From Gammaproteobacteria bacterium (GTDB lineage: Bacteria; Pseudomonadota; Gammaproteobacteria; SZUA-140), in contig JALSIC010000102.1 in assembly GCA_026981935.1 (NCBI GenBank), forward strand, positions 1-38,845: a stretch of DNA of 38,845 nt, written 5' to 3'. The notes beneath the pieces were generated by a model that was not told the origin of the DNA, did not search any database, and saw nothing but the letters and a program-made list of their open reading frames with translations. Positions 17,407-27,600 of the stretch are shown here, one piece after another (the first letter of the stretch is position 1; every line of letters begins with the position of its first letter). A program made the translations under genes and the position numbers.

Positions 17407-17454
17407 CGCACCTTTGATGGGCGTGCTTGGTTTTGATCGTTCCTCATTGGTGCG
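17407..17454 (-). promoter_or_regulatory. Paired NtrC-like enhancer sites upstream of the porin promoter
   Basis: Two 17-bp windows (17407-17423 and 17438-17454) resemble TGCACCA-N3-TGGTGCA. The first keeps the GCACC half and the second keeps TGGTGCG. Their centres are 31 bp apart, at about -111 and -142 from the predicted start, much like the glnA enhancer. Each is a weak match alone (8 and 10 of 17 by eye); the spacing and the identical arrangement upstream of ureD raise confidence. Confidence 0.5.
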
Positions 17455-17483
17455 TCCGCGACCGCTTTCCGATGGGCGCACCA

Positions 17484-18110
17484 TCAGAGGGCTATGCCAG
17501 GCTGCAGCATGCCTTCGCGCTCGATAAAGGCAATGATCCTGTCCACCCCTTCTCCCTTTTTGAGGTTGGAGAAGAGGAAGGGGCGTTCGCCACGCATCTT
17601 TTGTGCATCCTCTTTCATGATTTCCAGGGACGCCCCCACATGGGGCGCCAGATCGATCTTGTTGATGATCAGCAGATCGGAGCGCGTGATGCCGGGACCG
17701 CCCTTGCGCGGCAGCTTGTCGCCACCGGCGACGTCGATGACATACAGGGTGAGATCGGAGAGTTCCGGGCTGAAGGTGGCGCTCAGGTTGTCGCCGCCGC
17801 TTTCCACCAGGACGAGATCGAGACCGGGGAATCTGTCTTGCAGTTCGGCGATGGCGTTGAGGTTCATGGAGGCGTCTTCGCGAATGGCGGTGTGGGGGCA
17901 GCCGCCGGTCTCCACGCCCCGGATGCGCTCCGCGGGCAGGGCTTCGTGACGTACCAGGAAATCGGCGTCTTCCCGGGTATAGATGTCGTTGGTGACGACG
18001 GCGATTTCGTATTTGTCCCGCAAGGCCAGACACAGTTGCAGTACCAGGGCCGTCTTGCCGGATCCCACGGGGCCGCCGACACCTATACGCAAAGGCTGCT
18101 TGTCGTTCAT
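17484..18110 (-). CDS. ureG: Urease accessory GTPase UreG
   Basis: This 208-aa SIMIBI-class GTPase drives nickel delivery into apo-urease together with UreD, UreE and UreF. Motifs: P-loop GPVGSGKTA (about 13-21), [16 protein letters not shown], the metal motif [13 protein letters not shown] with Cys-Pro-His, SGGDNL, and guanine-specificity INKIDLAP. The ATG has AGAGGAA upstream. It is separated from ureF by 460 bp of repeats, although the two genes are usually adjacent. The urea porin promoter follows its stop. Confidence 0.97.
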   Translation of the reverse strand: MNDKQPLRIGVGGPVGSGKTALVLQLCLALRDKYEIAVVTNDIYTREDADFLVRHEALPAERIRGVETGGCPHTAIREDASMNLNAIAELQDRFPGLDLVLVESGGDNLSATFSPELSDLTLYVIDVAGGDKLPRKGGPGITRSDLLIINKIDLAPHVGASLEIMKEDAQKMRGERPFLFSNLKKGEGVDRIIAFIEREGMLQPGIAL

Positions 18111-18232
18111 GATTTCCTCTTGTCTGCGTCGTAAAAACTTCGGTGATCACATACTGATTCCCGCAGGGGGCTCCGCCTCGCGTGAGCCGCCAGCGAGCCC
18201 CTGCAGGCCTGCATCCGGTTTTATCGAGCATG

Positions 18233-18336
18233 AGCAGCCCGGATGGAGCGAAGTGGAATCCGGGATGAATGGCGCCTTTCCCTGGATTCCGGCCCCGGGG
18301 GCCTGCATCCATATAGGGTCTCGGGCTGCACGATGG
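18233..18336 (+). repeat. Family B copy between ureG and ureF
   Basis: The copy contains CAGCCCGGATGGAGCGAAG, then ATCCGGGATGAATGGCG, CCTGGATTCCGGCCCC and GGGCCTGCATCCATATAGGG, ending GGCTGCACG. This is the same order as at 32498-32595. The adjoining 18111-18232 has no gene I can support. Confidence 0.82.
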
Positions 18337-18385
18337 CCGTCAGTCAATAATGAAACCTCGATAGTGTCGTGCCCCATTTTTCCTC

Positions 18386-18512
18386 TCATTCCGACCCATG
18401 TTTTCCGCTGTCATTTCGGCCCATGTTTTCCGCTGTCATTTCGGCCCATGTTTTGTCATTTCAACTCATGTTTTTGTCATTTCGACCGGAGGGAGAAATC
18501 CGGTGCCATCTA
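18386..18512. repeat. Degenerate family A repeat with 25-bp tandem units
   Basis: Units of CCCATGTTTTCCGCTGTCAT plus TTCGG repeat about three times, followed by shorter TCATTTCAACTCATGTTTT units and one GTCATTTCGACCGGAGGGAG arm. It is built from the GTCATTTCG arm of family A. Together with the family B copy it fills the ureF-ureG gap. Confidence 0.75.
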
Positions 18513-18570
18513 TCCGTTCCCGCGCCCAGGTCTCCCACCGTATTCAAAATGACCGTATGCATTGGCGCCT

Positions 18571-19251
18571 TCATGACCGGAACAGGCGGCTGTACTGGGT
18601 TTCGTGCAGTGCGCTGCCCAGGGCCAGGCCGGGCAGGCCGTGGCCCAGGTCGTCGTCGGTCAGCGTCGCCGCGTGGCGGATGCCCACGACGATGGCCTCA
18701 CTGCAGGCATGGAGGATGCGCTGTCCGGCCGTCTGTCCCAGGGGTACGAGCTTGATGGCCGCGGCCACCTGGTTTTCGCACCAGCTCCAGAGATAGGCCT
18801 GTTGCATGGCTTCGGCCTCGATGCGCCAGCAATACGCGGCCAGGCTGAACATGGCGGCCCAGGTGCAGTGGGCATGCCCGGCCCAGGGGCGTGCTGTCTC
18901 GATGCCCAGGTCGGCGAGGAGGCGTGCCATCGCGGTGCCCAGGTGCTGGTCCTCGGCGCGCAGCTCGGCGCTTTCCCGGCAGGCCAGCAGGAAGGCGCTC
19001 CATTGACATGCCTCGTCTTCCCGCTCCGACGACCATGCGGCGTGGAGCCTGCGGAGCACCGGAACATCCAGGGTGGACAATCCCCGCATCATGACGCCCC
19101 GGATCCATTCCCGGGCCGAATCCTCGTCCGTGACCCAGCCTGCGCTCACGGCGTGTTCGAGACCACCCGAATAGGCATAGGCGCCCACGGGCAGGGTGGG
19201 GCTGGCGAGCTGCAGCAGGCGCAGCAGGCGGAGGTCAGGCGGCACGGCCAT
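18571..19251 (-). CDS. ureF: Urease accessory protein UreF
   Basis: This 226-aa all-helical chaperone bridges UreD and UreG during nickel insertion. The N-terminus LRLLQLASPTLPVGAYAYSGGLEHAV is characteristic, and the middle has CRESAELRAEDQHLGTAMARLL. The C-terminus GLPGLALGSALHETQYSRLFRS matches the conserved tail that contacts UreD. The ATG at 19251 overlaps ureE by 17 nt. A much longer open frame extends upstream on this strand but only through ureC in a wrong frame, so it is ignored. Confidence 0.95.
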   Translation of the reverse strand: MAVPPDLRLLRLLQLASPTLPVGAYAYSGGLEHAVSAGWVTDEDSAREWIRGVMMRGLSTLDVPVLRRLHAAWSSEREDEACQWSAFLLACRESAELRAEDQHLGTAMARLLADLGIETARPWAGHAHCTWAAMFSLAAYCWRIEAEAMQQAYLWSWCENQVAAAIKLVPLGQTAGQRILHACSEAIVVGIRHAATLTDDDLGHGLPGLALGSALHETQYSRLFRS

Positions 19252-19687
19252 GGTCGTGGCCCTGATAGGCGCCGGGCTCGGGATGGAAGGGTGCCTCGAC
19301 GTGGGCGACCGCCAGCCCCAGTCCTTGCAGCAGGGCGTCCAGGACGTCATCGCGCAGGTAATACAGGCCGTCCGGGTCGATCTGGAGGGGGACGTGGCGG
19401 TTGCCCAGGTGATAACAGGCGCGGGCAAGGCGCAGCGGGTCTTCGGTCCGGGCATGGGACAGGGGTTCGCGTGCGGCCTTGACGAGGACCACGAGGCCGT
19501 CGTCCCCCAGCAGGCGGTCGCCGTGGCGCAGGATGGTGCCACGGGGCAGCTGCAGGCCGATCTCCTCGCCGTTGTCGAGGCACAGGCGCTGGCGGCTGCG
19601 GATGCGCCGTTCATAGGCAAGGGTGAGCGCGGCATCGGGCGGGGCATCACTCGTCCTGGCAGGGATCCGCTGGCGGAAGATGCGCAT
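19235..19687 (-). CDS. ureE: Urease accessory nickel metallochaperone UreE
   Basis: This 150-aa protein brings nickel to the urease maturation complex. The conserved metal-site segment is CYHLGNRHVPLQI, with His98 matching the essential interface His. The C-terminal tail is short and only mildly His-bearing (GHDHG), unlike His-rich storage forms. The segment order (peptide-binding beta domain, then the ferredoxin-like domain) is visible. It begins 1 nt after ureC and overlaps ureF by 17 nt. Confidence 0.94.
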   Translation of the reverse strand: MRIFRQRIPARTSDAPPDAALTLAYERRIRSRQRLCLDNGEEIGLQLPRGTILRHGDRLLGDDGLVVLVKAAREPLSHARTEDPLRLARACYHLGNRHVPLQIDPDGLYYLRDDVLDALLQGLGLAVAHVEAPFHPEPGAYQGHDHGRAA

Positions 19688-19688
19688 C

Positions 19689-21392
19689 TCAGAAAAGGAA
19701 ATAGCGTTGCGCCAGCGGCAGTTCGCACGCGGGTTCGCAAGTGAGCAGTTCGCCGTCGGCGCGCACCTCGTAGGTCTGCGGGTCCACCTCCATGTGCGGC
19801 TGGTAGTCGTTGTGCACGAGATCGGCCTTGCGCACGCTGCGGCAGCCCCGTACCGCCACCAGTCGCCGCTGCAGCCCCAGTTCCTCCGCCATGCCGGAGG
19901 CCAGGGCGGCGCTGGAGACGAAACTCACGCAGGTGTGTGCCCGTGCGCCGCCGAGGGCACCGAACATGGGCCGGTAGTGCACCGGCTGCGGCGTGGGAAT
20001 GGAGGCATTGGGGTCCCCCATGGGGGCGGCGACGATCATGCCGCCTTTCAGTATCAGGGAGGGCTTGACGCCGAAGAAGGCCGGCTTCCACAGGACCAGG
20101 TCGGCGAGCTTGCCTGCTTCCACCGACCCCACTTCGTGGGCGATGCCATGGGTGATGGCGGGGTTGATGGTGTATTTCGCGATATAGCGTTTCGCGCGGA
20201 AATTGTCGTGCTCCGCGGTGTCTTCCGGAAGACTGCCGCGCTGGGTTTTCATTTTGTGTGCCGTCTGCCAGGTACGGCAGATGACCTCGCCCACCCGGCC
20301 CATGGCCTGGGAGTCCGATGCGATCATGGAGAAGGCCCCCAGGTCGTGGAGTATGTCCTCCGCGGCGATGGTCTCGCGGCGGATGCGCGATTCGGCGAAG
20401 GCCACGTCTTCCGGGATCCCGGGATCCAGGTGGTGGCAGACCATGAGCATGTCCAGGTGCTCGTCCACGGTGTTCACCGTATAAGGCCGGGTGGGGTTGG
20501 TGCTGGAGGGCAGCACGTTGGCCTCGCCGCAGGCCTTGATGATGTCGGGGGCGTGGCCGCCGCCCGCCCCTTCGGTATGGTAGGTGTGGATGGCGCGTCC
20601 CTTGAATGCGGCGAGGGTGTCTTCCACGAAGCCGGATTCGTTGAGCGTGTCGGTGTGAATGGCGACCTGGATATCGTATTCCTCGGCCACTGCGAGGCAG
20701 TTGTCGATGGCGGCGGGAGTGGTGCCCCAGTCCTCGTGGAGCTTGAGGCCCATGGCGCCGGCCGCGAGCTGCTCCTCCAGGGGGGCGGGCAGGCTGGCAT
20801 TGCCCTTGCCCAGGAAACCGAAGTTCATGGGCAGGCCCTCGACGGCCTGGTACATGCGCCGGATGTGCCAGGGACCGGGCGTGCAGGTGGTGGCGTTGGT
20901 GCCCGCGGCGGGACCCGTGCCGCCGCCGATCATGGTGGTGATGCCCGACATCAGGGCTTCCTCCACCTGCTGGGGGCAGATGAAATGGATGTGGGCGTCG
21001 ATGGCGCCTGCGGTGAGGATCTGCCCCTCGCCGGCGATGATCTCGGTGCCCGCGCCGATGACGATGTCCACGCCGGGCTGGATGTCGGGATTGCCCGCCT
21101 TGCCGATGCCGATGATGCGGCCGTCCTTGATGCCCACGTCGGCCTTGACGATTCCCCAATGATCCAGGATCAGGGCGTTGGTGATGACGGTGTCCGCCAC
21201 GCGGTCACTGGTCTGCTGGCTCTGCCCCATGCCGTCCCGGATGACCTTGCCGCCGCCGAACTTCACTTCCTCGCCGTAGCGGGTACGGTCCTCCTCCACG
21301 CGTATCCACAGGTCGGTGTCGCCCAGGCGCAGGCGGTCGCCGGTGGTGGGGCCGTACATCTCCGCGTAGGCGCGGCGTTCGATGACGCTCAT
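19689..21392 (-). CDS. ureC: Urease alpha subunit (catalytic)
   Basis: This 567-aa protein hydrolyses urea to ammonia and carbamate at a di-nickel site. All catalytic positions fall at the canonical numbers: His134 and His136 ([11 protein letters not shown]), carbamylated Lys217 (GLKLHEDWG), His246, His272 ([12 protein letters not shown]), flap Cys319-His320 (MVCHHLD) and Asp360 ([12 protein letters not shown]). The length equals the family norm. Its ATG at 21392 shares one base with the ureB stop (TGATG), indicating coupled translation; a GTG one codon upstream is less likely. Confidence 0.98.
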   Translation of the reverse strand: MSVIERRAYAEMYGPTTGDRLRLGDTDLWIRVEEDRTRYGEEVKFGGGKVIRDGMGQSQQTSDRVADTVITNALILDHWGIVKADVGIKDGRIIGIGKAGNPDIQPGVDIVIGAGTEIIAGEGQILTAGAIDAHIHFICPQQVEEALMSGITTMIGGGTGPAAGTNATTCTPGPWHIRRMYQAVEGLPMNFGFLGKGNASLPAPLEEQLAAGAMGLKLHEDWGTTPAAIDNCLAVAEEYDIQVAIHTDTLNESGFVEDTLAAFKGRAIHTYHTEGAGGGHAPDIIKACGEANVLPSSTNPTRPYTVNTVDEHLDMLMVCHHLDPGIPEDVAFAESRIRRETIAAEDILHDLGAFSMIASDSQAMGRVGEVICRTWQTAHKMKTQRGSLPEDTAEHDNFRAKRYIAKYTINPAITHGIAHEVGSVEAGKLADLVLWKPAFFGVKPSLILKGGMIVAAPMGDPNASIPTPQPVHYRPMFGALGGARAHTCVSFVSSAALASGMAEELGLQRRLVAVRGCRSVRKADLVHNDYQPHMEVDPQTYEVRADGELLTCEPACELPLAQRYFLF

Positions 21393-21739
21393 CACTCGGA
21401 CTCCTCGTTGTTTCCGCCCGCATCCAGGTCGCCCATGACGGCGCCGCGGAAACCGAAGACCCGGCGCGCGCCGTCATAGGCCACCAGGGTGACTTCGCGT
21501 TCCTGCCCGGGCTCGAAGCGGACCGCGGTGCCCGCCGGTATGTCGAGGCGGAAACCGCGGGCCCGTTCCCGGTCGAAGTGCAGTGCCGGGTTGGTTTCAT
21601 GGAAGTGGTAATGGGAGCCCACCTGCACGGGACGGTCGCCGCTGTTGGCCACCTTCAGGCGCAGGGTGGGGCGGCAGGTGTTGAGTTCGATGTCGCCGGG
21701 CGCCGGAATCAGCTCGCCGGGGATGAGTTTTTTCTGCAT
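21392..21739 (-). CDS. ureB: Urease beta subunit
   Basis: This 115-aa structural subunit starts [20 protein letters not shown] and contains [19 protein letters not shown] and [29 protein letters not shown], all hallmark UreB segments. The C-terminal tail ends NNEESE. The start is preceded by GAGGAG. It overlaps ureC by one base. Confidence 0.97.
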   Translation of the reverse strand: MQKKLIPGELIPAPGDIELNTCRPTLRLKVANSGDRPVQVGSHYHFHETNPALHFDRERARGFRLDIPAGTAVRFEPGQEREVTLVAYDGARRVFGFRGAVMGDLDAGGNNEESE

Positions 21740-21759
21740 GTTTTTTCTCCTCAGGCTCC

Positions 21760-22062
<303 letters not shown>

Positions 22063-22105
22063 GGTGTTCTCTCTTCTCTCCTGGTATTCGGGATCAGGGG
22101 TCGGT

Positions 22106-22942
22106 TCAGGTGTTCCAGATGCGCGGGGGCGAGGCGGGCCTGCCCAGCACCGCGGGCCGCAGGCACTGCCAGGCCGCCGTCAGGCAGGCTCGCGCCGCCT
22201 GTCCGTTCCGGCCGAGATAGCGGCATACCAGCACGTCGTCCGCCAGGGTGGCGGCAAACAGCCCGTCCGCGCCGGCGTGAATGCCGTTTCGCACGCTGTC
22301 CACGAGCGGTCGGTCCGCGGGCGTGCACACCAGCGTGGCCGCGACCGGCTGCCCTTGCAGTCCCCAGGCGGCATTCAATACCGCGCTTTCGTCGAAGAGG
22401 TTGCGCTCCAGCCAGAGGGGCGTGCCGTCGCGCCAGAGTTCGAAGCGCTGGCGCAAACGGCCTTTCCGGAAGGTTTCACCGCTGGCGGGTCTTCCCAGGC
22501 AGTTGATTTCCCAGCCGATGAAACGCGAGCCCCGCTGGAGATCCACCCGGGTGAGGAGTTCGCAACGGGTGCCTTCGTAGAAGATGTTCTCCTGGGGCAG
22601 CCATTCCAGGCTCGCACTGCGCTCAAGGCGCAGGTGCTGGTGCTGGCGGGCACAGCGCCGGGCGGTGCTGCGATAGAACTTGCCTGCGCCGGGCGTGGTC
22701 AGGAGCCCGTGGGCACGTTCATCGACATGGATATGGATGTCGAGACGGTCGCTGCAGACCACACCCCCCGGTGGATGGAGCAGGTAGACATGGCAGACCC
22801 CCGGGCCTTCCGGGTAAAAGGGGCGCTGGATGCGCAGCGGACCCTGATGGCTGCGTTCCGACAACATGCTGCGTCCCGCATCGAGACGAAAGCCCAGCGA
22901 AATGCGGGCCTCCCAACAGGTGTCCTTAGCCACTGCATGCAT
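22106..22942 (-). CDS. ureD: Urease accessory protein UreD
   Basis: This 278-aa maturation scaffold binds apo-urease and channels nickel. Family segments are [57 protein letters not shown] and [13 protein letters not shown]. It is the first gene of the operon. The ATG has no clear Shine-Dalgarno sequence, but the N-terminus fits the family. The predicted sigma-54 start site is about 45 nt upstream. Confidence 0.95.
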   Translation of the reverse strand: MHAVAKDTCWEARISLGFRLDAGRSMLSERSHQGPLRIQRPFYPEGPGVCHVYLLHPPGGVVCSDRLDIHIHVDERAHGLLTTPGAGKFYRSTARRCARQHQHLRLERSASLEWLPQENIFYEGTRCELLTRVDLQRGSRFIGWEINCLGRPASGETFRKGRLRQRFELWRDGTPLWLERNLFDESAVLNAAWGLQGQPVAATLVCTPADRPLVDSVRNGIHAGADGLFAATLADDVLVCRYLGRNGQAARACLTAAWQCLRPAVLGRPASPPRIWNT

Positions 22943-22998
22943 GACTGGAAACTATATCCCGTGATTTTCAAGGTGCATGTTCGATGCATCAGCCCAAT

Positions 22999-23013
22999 GC
23001 AAACTGTGCGCCA
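22999..23013 (-). promoter_or_regulatory. Sigma-54 promoter of the urease operon
   Basis: On the minus strand TGGCGC-N5-TTGC followed by A matches TGGCAC-N5-TTGCA with one change. The predicted start is near 22987. The position directly before ureD and the nitrogen role of urease support it. Confidence 0.75.
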
Positions 23014-23056
23014 CGATGAAAAATGCCTCTGCCCGATCTGGGGCGTCGTTCCATAA

Positions 23057-23072
23057 AAATGGTTAACCATTT
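23057..23072. promoter_or_regulatory. Perfect 16-bp palindrome upstream of ureD
   Basis: AAATGGTTAACCATTT is fully self-complementary and centred about 78 bp upstream of the predicted start, between the sigma-54 core and the NtrC-like pair. It could be an operator for a second dimeric regulator. It does not resemble an NtrC site. Confidence 0.5.
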
Positions 23073-23166
23073 GAATGAGAAGGAGAGATGGCTGTTTATG
23101 CTGGGCCGGCAGCCGGGCTGTCCCAGGCTTGGGCCTGAATTTGAGTCTCGGGCAAGGAGACAAACG

Positions 23167-23214
23167 TGCACCAAAATGAATCTTTGAGGGGCGCCGATGA
23201 CTTGTAATGGTGCG
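23167..23214 (-). promoter_or_regulatory. Paired NtrC-like enhancer sites upstream of ureD
   Basis: TGCACCAAAATGAATCT at 23167-23183 keeps a perfect left NtrC half-site. TGACTTGTAATGGTGCG at 23198-23214 keeps the right half. Centres are 31 bp apart, at about -188 and -219. GCACC and TGGTGCG start exactly 40 bp apart, the same as upstream of the porin gene. Confidence 0.58.
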
Positions 23215-23267
23215 CTGCGGCCGTCCCTGCGGGCAGGGCAGCCCTGGCGATGTTTCTGAACACACCC

Positions 23268-23634
23268 CTGTCATTCCCGTCTCATTTGTCATTCCGAGCG
23301 CAGCGGGAATGACAGTATCCCTGTCATTTCGAGTGCAGCGAGAAATCTTGGGTCCAGTGGCGCAAGATTTCTCCCTTCGGTCGAAATGACAAGGAGTGGG
23401 GTCGAAATGACAAGGAGTGGGGTCGAAATGACAAGGAGTGGGGGCGAAATGACAAGGAGTGGGGTCAAATGACAACGCGTCGGGATGACAGCGCCCTGTG
23501 TCATTCTGAGCGCAGCTGGAATGACAGTATCCCTGTCATTTCGAGTGCAGCGAGAAATCTTGGGGTCGGCGGCGCAAGATTCCTCTCTTCGGTCGGAATG
23601 ACAATTCCCTGTCATACATCGCGCTGTGTCATTC
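23268..23634. repeat. Family A copies with a 21-bp tandem tail
   Basis: A short copy (CATTCCGAGCGCAGCGGGAATGACAG) and a long copy (23317-23392) are followed by about four 21-bp repeats of GTCGAAATGACAAGGAGTGG plus G (about 23388-23470), then a second short/long pair to about 23610. The same order recurs at 30250-30620. The preceding 23073-23166 and 23215-23267 hold no gene I can support. Confidence 0.9.
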
Positions 23635-23649
23635 GCCGCGCACCCCCCA

Positions 23650-24103
23650 AGTCAAGTTGGAGAGGCTGTATTGCCAGCGCTGGCAGGTGGAGCTGGATCT
23701 GAGAAATATCAAGACGACCCTGGGCATGGCAGTGCTCAGCTGCAAAACGCCGCAGATGTGTGAGAAAGAGCTTTGGGTCTATCTGCTGGCGTACAACCTG
23801 ATCCGGCTGCTGATGGCCGAGGCGGCATTGCGAGCTGGCGTCTTGCCGCGACAATTGAGCTTCAAGCATACGCTGCAGATCTGGGTGGCGTGGAGCCGGC
23901 GGCAGTTTCTCTCCGGATCCGGTGAAGACACGGCCACCTTGTTTGTGCTCATTGCCCAGATCCGGGTGGCAAACCGGCCCGGCAGGATAGAACCACGGGC
24001 AGTCAAGCGAAGGCCCAAGTCCTATCCGCGATTGGACCGACCGCGGCAGCAGGCACGGATGGAAATTGAAAAACATGGACATGTGAAGAAGTTAAGGGCT
24101 TAA
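23650..24103 (+). pseudogene. IS4-family transposase, 3' fragment
   Basis: Only about the last 150 codons remain. The sequence LYCQRWQVELDLRNIKTTLG fits the IS4 signature Y-2-R-3-E-6-K exactly, and it carries the catalytic Glu. The N-terminal part with the two Asp residues of the DDE triad is missing: upstream sequence is repeat DNA, and there is no start codon with a ribosome-binding site. The frame is open to TAA at 24101-24103, followed by TTAGTGCCATTC, which may be near the element's right end. It cannot encode an active transposase. Confidence 0.85.
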
Positions 24104-24411
24104 CTTAGTGCCATTCGGTGAATGTGTCGGGCTGGTGTTGGGGGGGCGGAGATTTCCTGTCGGTTACGGGGTGAGTGGAGATTATGCCAGTTTGTCCACC
24201 GTGACCAAGGGATTGATGTTGGCTGATGATGCTTGACAAAGGTGGACGGGTTGGAGATGGCGTGTGGGAATATATGAAGGTCTTCACAGTTATTCTGTAT
24301 GGAGACATGTATGATGTGGTTCGGGACGGATAGGTACCATTTATATAAGGAAAGGATAGGCTTATATTCAGGTTCTCAGTTTATACCATTTCAGCGATTA
24401 GGGGCCTCATA

Positions 24412-24556
24412 ATTGTACATATCAAAATGTGCATCCCGGATGGGGTGGAATGTAATCCGGGGGCATAGGCTTTACCGCCCGATTTCTGGATTCCGGTTTT
24501 GCAGCTTTCATCCAGGTTACCGAACCGGCGCGCCAACAGCCCCGACCATGTCTATT
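24412..24556 (+). repeat. Family B dispersed element, long copy
   Basis: Inverted match of 7817-7964, including ATTGTACATAT at one end and CCAACAGCC...CCATGTC at the other. It lies upstream of the large surface-protein gene. The preceding 24104-24411 is AT-rich with a GTCCACC/GGTGGAC inverted pair at about 24196-24248 and no gene I can support. Confidence 0.85.
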
Positions 24557-24631
24557 CCGTCAGTAAGAAGCTGGATTCATCATCTGGAGATCTGAATACG
24601 ACATTATGTTGGCTAGAGAAGGAGTCTTTCA

Positions 24632-27600
24632 ATGTCAGGGGTGAACAGAGGCAATTGCCCGAGTATTTGGGGGTTGGTTTTTTGCATATTTCTCGTTTGG
24701 TGTGGGAAAACATCTTCCGCAGAAATTGCTGCGTTTCTGCGCTGGGATTTCGAGGACGTACAAAACGATATCGTGGCTGACACAACGGGTAATGACAGAT
24801 CGGCCACGAGCAGTAATGTGCCTGTTCTTGTTGGGGGTATATCGGGTCAGGCACTCCGGTTTGACCGTGAAAACAGGGACAAGTTGTGGCGGTCGATAAC
24901 GGGTTTTCCAAGTCGCGAGCTGACGGTTAGCCTATGGGTCAAGGATCAGAGACTTGATGGGCGGGGTTACTTGTTTGCATATAAGTCGAAAGATAGAAGG
25001 AAAACCTATTTTGGGTTCGGTGGATTGTCTGGTATGGCTGTTCATGTGGGCGGGAGATATTACGGGAAGGTTGATGTCTCGTTGAATGATGGTGCTTGGC
25101 ATCATGTAGCCATAACGTGGTCCAGACGTAATGGCAGTCTCAAGGTCTACCTCGACGGGGTTTTGGTACATGAACGCCTGGATGTTCACCGTGCGCGTGA
25201 TATTCCGCAGGAAGGCATTCTCACCATCGGTGTTGACCCTGGAAAGTGGAGTACGGACTGGGATGGCGCATTCACCGGCGTAATTGATGATATTCGTATT
25301 TATGAGCGTGCGCTGCATCCGGATGAAATTTCGTTGATGGTTTCGGGTGGTGTGGGCATGTCGGGCGATACGGTTCTGCCAGTGCCATCCAGACCCACGG
25401 TGCTTCCTGTATCCCCGAGTGAAACTTATGTCAGCTGGGAGCATGTTGAAGGCGCAGTTGGCTATCGTCTTTATCGCGACGGCGCAATGGTTATGGCAAC
25501 GGGATATACCCATTTTATAGACAGGGGGCTAAATCCTGGAGCAGCTGTCAGCTATGCCATAGAAGCTTTTGATATAAGCGGCAGCTTCAGTGCCAAAAGT
25601 GAACTGGCATCGGTAACGATGCCGGCGTCTGGATCCGTGCTTGATCTGCTTCCTCCGGGACATTGGTATGAAGTGGTCAATTCAAGTATAGAGCAGCAAC
25701 TGGGGAAGACACCCAATGTGATGTCACCATGGAGCGGCGGAGCCTATGACACGAAACGTGGTCGTCTTATTGTCTTCGGCGGAGGTCATGGAGACTACAG
25801 TGGTAATGAGATTTATGCGTTCGATGTCAATGACCTGAAGTGGTATCAGTTGACACAGCCTACAGCGCGCGAGTTTCTGAGTCGGACAGAGCCAATCTAT
25901 CTGGATGGCAGACCAAGCTCAGTCCACACCTATGATGGCCTGGAATATCTCCCCAACGTTGACCGTTTTTTCTCTTCGGGAGGGGCAATCTATGGATCGG
26001 GGGGGTGCTCAGGCAAGACCTGGCTCTATGACTTCGCTGCTCAGCCTCCGGAGGATGGATGGCAACTCATTGAGGACAGCAGAGCGGGATGTGCCATGAT
26101 TTCCGCATACGATTCTCTGACCGGTCGTGTCTGGTATTCGGCAGGACAAACTTTGTTCGAATTCGATCCACTCAATCTGGAGTCGCCCTGGACAGCCCAT
26201 CCTGGTGTTTTTACCGACAGTTTTCAGTTTTATATGACGGCAGCAATTGACCCGCAAAGCCGCATACTCGCCGCCTTGGGTGGAACGGGCTATGGCGCAA
26301 CACCGAGGGTCCAGGTGGTTTATCTGGACCAGATACCTATACCACATGCGGTCACCCTTGAGACAACAGGGGCAACGGAGATCGAAAATTCTGATGCCGC
26401 GGGGTTTGATTTCGATCCTGTCAGTGGCAGATTCATTGCGTGGAACGGCGGCGCTTCAGTTTATGCCTTGGATGTGGCGGCACGCCAGTGGATCAGGTTG
26501 GACCCTGAATATTCCAATCCCATCGTTCCTTCCGATCCTGCTGAAAAGGGTACCTATGGCCGTTTCAGGTATATACCTGATAAAAATATTTTTATATTGA
26601 CCAACAAGGTGACGGAAAATACGTTCTTCTACAAGCTGTCGGAAGGAAGTGGCGTTGCATTGCCGTATCCTCAGCTGGATTTTTATGCAGACTCACTGGA
26701 GGTGCCTGCGGGGAGAAATGTTTTACTTGTGTGGGAAAGTAATAATGCGGATAGGTGCTTTGCTGATGGCGGCTGGTCGGGAGAAAAAAGCCTGTCCGGA
26801 CGTGAGACGATTGGTCCGATCCTCGAAAATACCTACTTTCGCCTGACGTGCAAGAGTCCGGCGGGTGATGCGGTCAGGCAGCTTGTCATAAAGGTCGTGC
26901 AGGAAAATGGTGATAATGGGGGTATTGTTGATGAAAACGAAAATACTCCGGCAGAAGGCGAAGGTAATCAAAATAAGTCTGATGAAGGAACTGGAGACGA
27001 TTCCATGGGAGATTCTCACCAACAGGGAAGTGAAACGACGGGTGCTGTGGATGGGGATGCCAAAAATTCACAGGAGCGGGAGAATCATAACACGGAAAAT
27101 ATAAGTGATGTACAGGAAAATGGCGATATGCATATCAACCTTGTGCCTGCAGACAATGGAAGGAGGGACGAAACGGGTGGTATTGGTGCATCGTCCAGTA
27201 TCCTGGATATGATCTCCGTTATGCTAATGACATTGATTATTATGGTTCGCAGGCGCAGAGGAATAAAAAGTATGCCTGAGCTGCGTTCTTTTCGGATGAT
27301 CTTCTGTGGTGTGTTGATGACCGGGATGGTACTCCCAGAGGCACAGGCATCGAATGATATTAAAGTGACACAGATTGGTTTCATCAATGTTTCAAACCAA
27401 GTCCAGCGTGAGGTTTATGTCACCTTTGGTCAGGTATTTTCAAAAGGCGATGTGCCGGAAGGATACGAGATTGTCATTAAGGTAAACGAGCAGGTGCTTC
27501 CTACCCAGGTCGACTTGAAAGCCCGACATGACGACGGAAGCGTACGCCATGCCATAATAACGACAAAATTGCCCGTAATTCCAGCCAATGACGAACTTAC

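Noticed and set aside
18571-21159. 862-aa open frame containing UreF
   Set aside because: Only the last 226 codons encode UreF; the rest overlaps ureC and ureE in a wrong frame.
24234-24262. TTGACA at about 24234 as promoter of the large surface-protein gene
   Set aside because: No matching -10 box at 16-18 bp, and it is 400 bp upstream with a repeat between.
24105-24308. Small minus-strand frame of 67 aa
   Set aside because: No ribosome-binding site, low-complexity composition, no recognisable motif.
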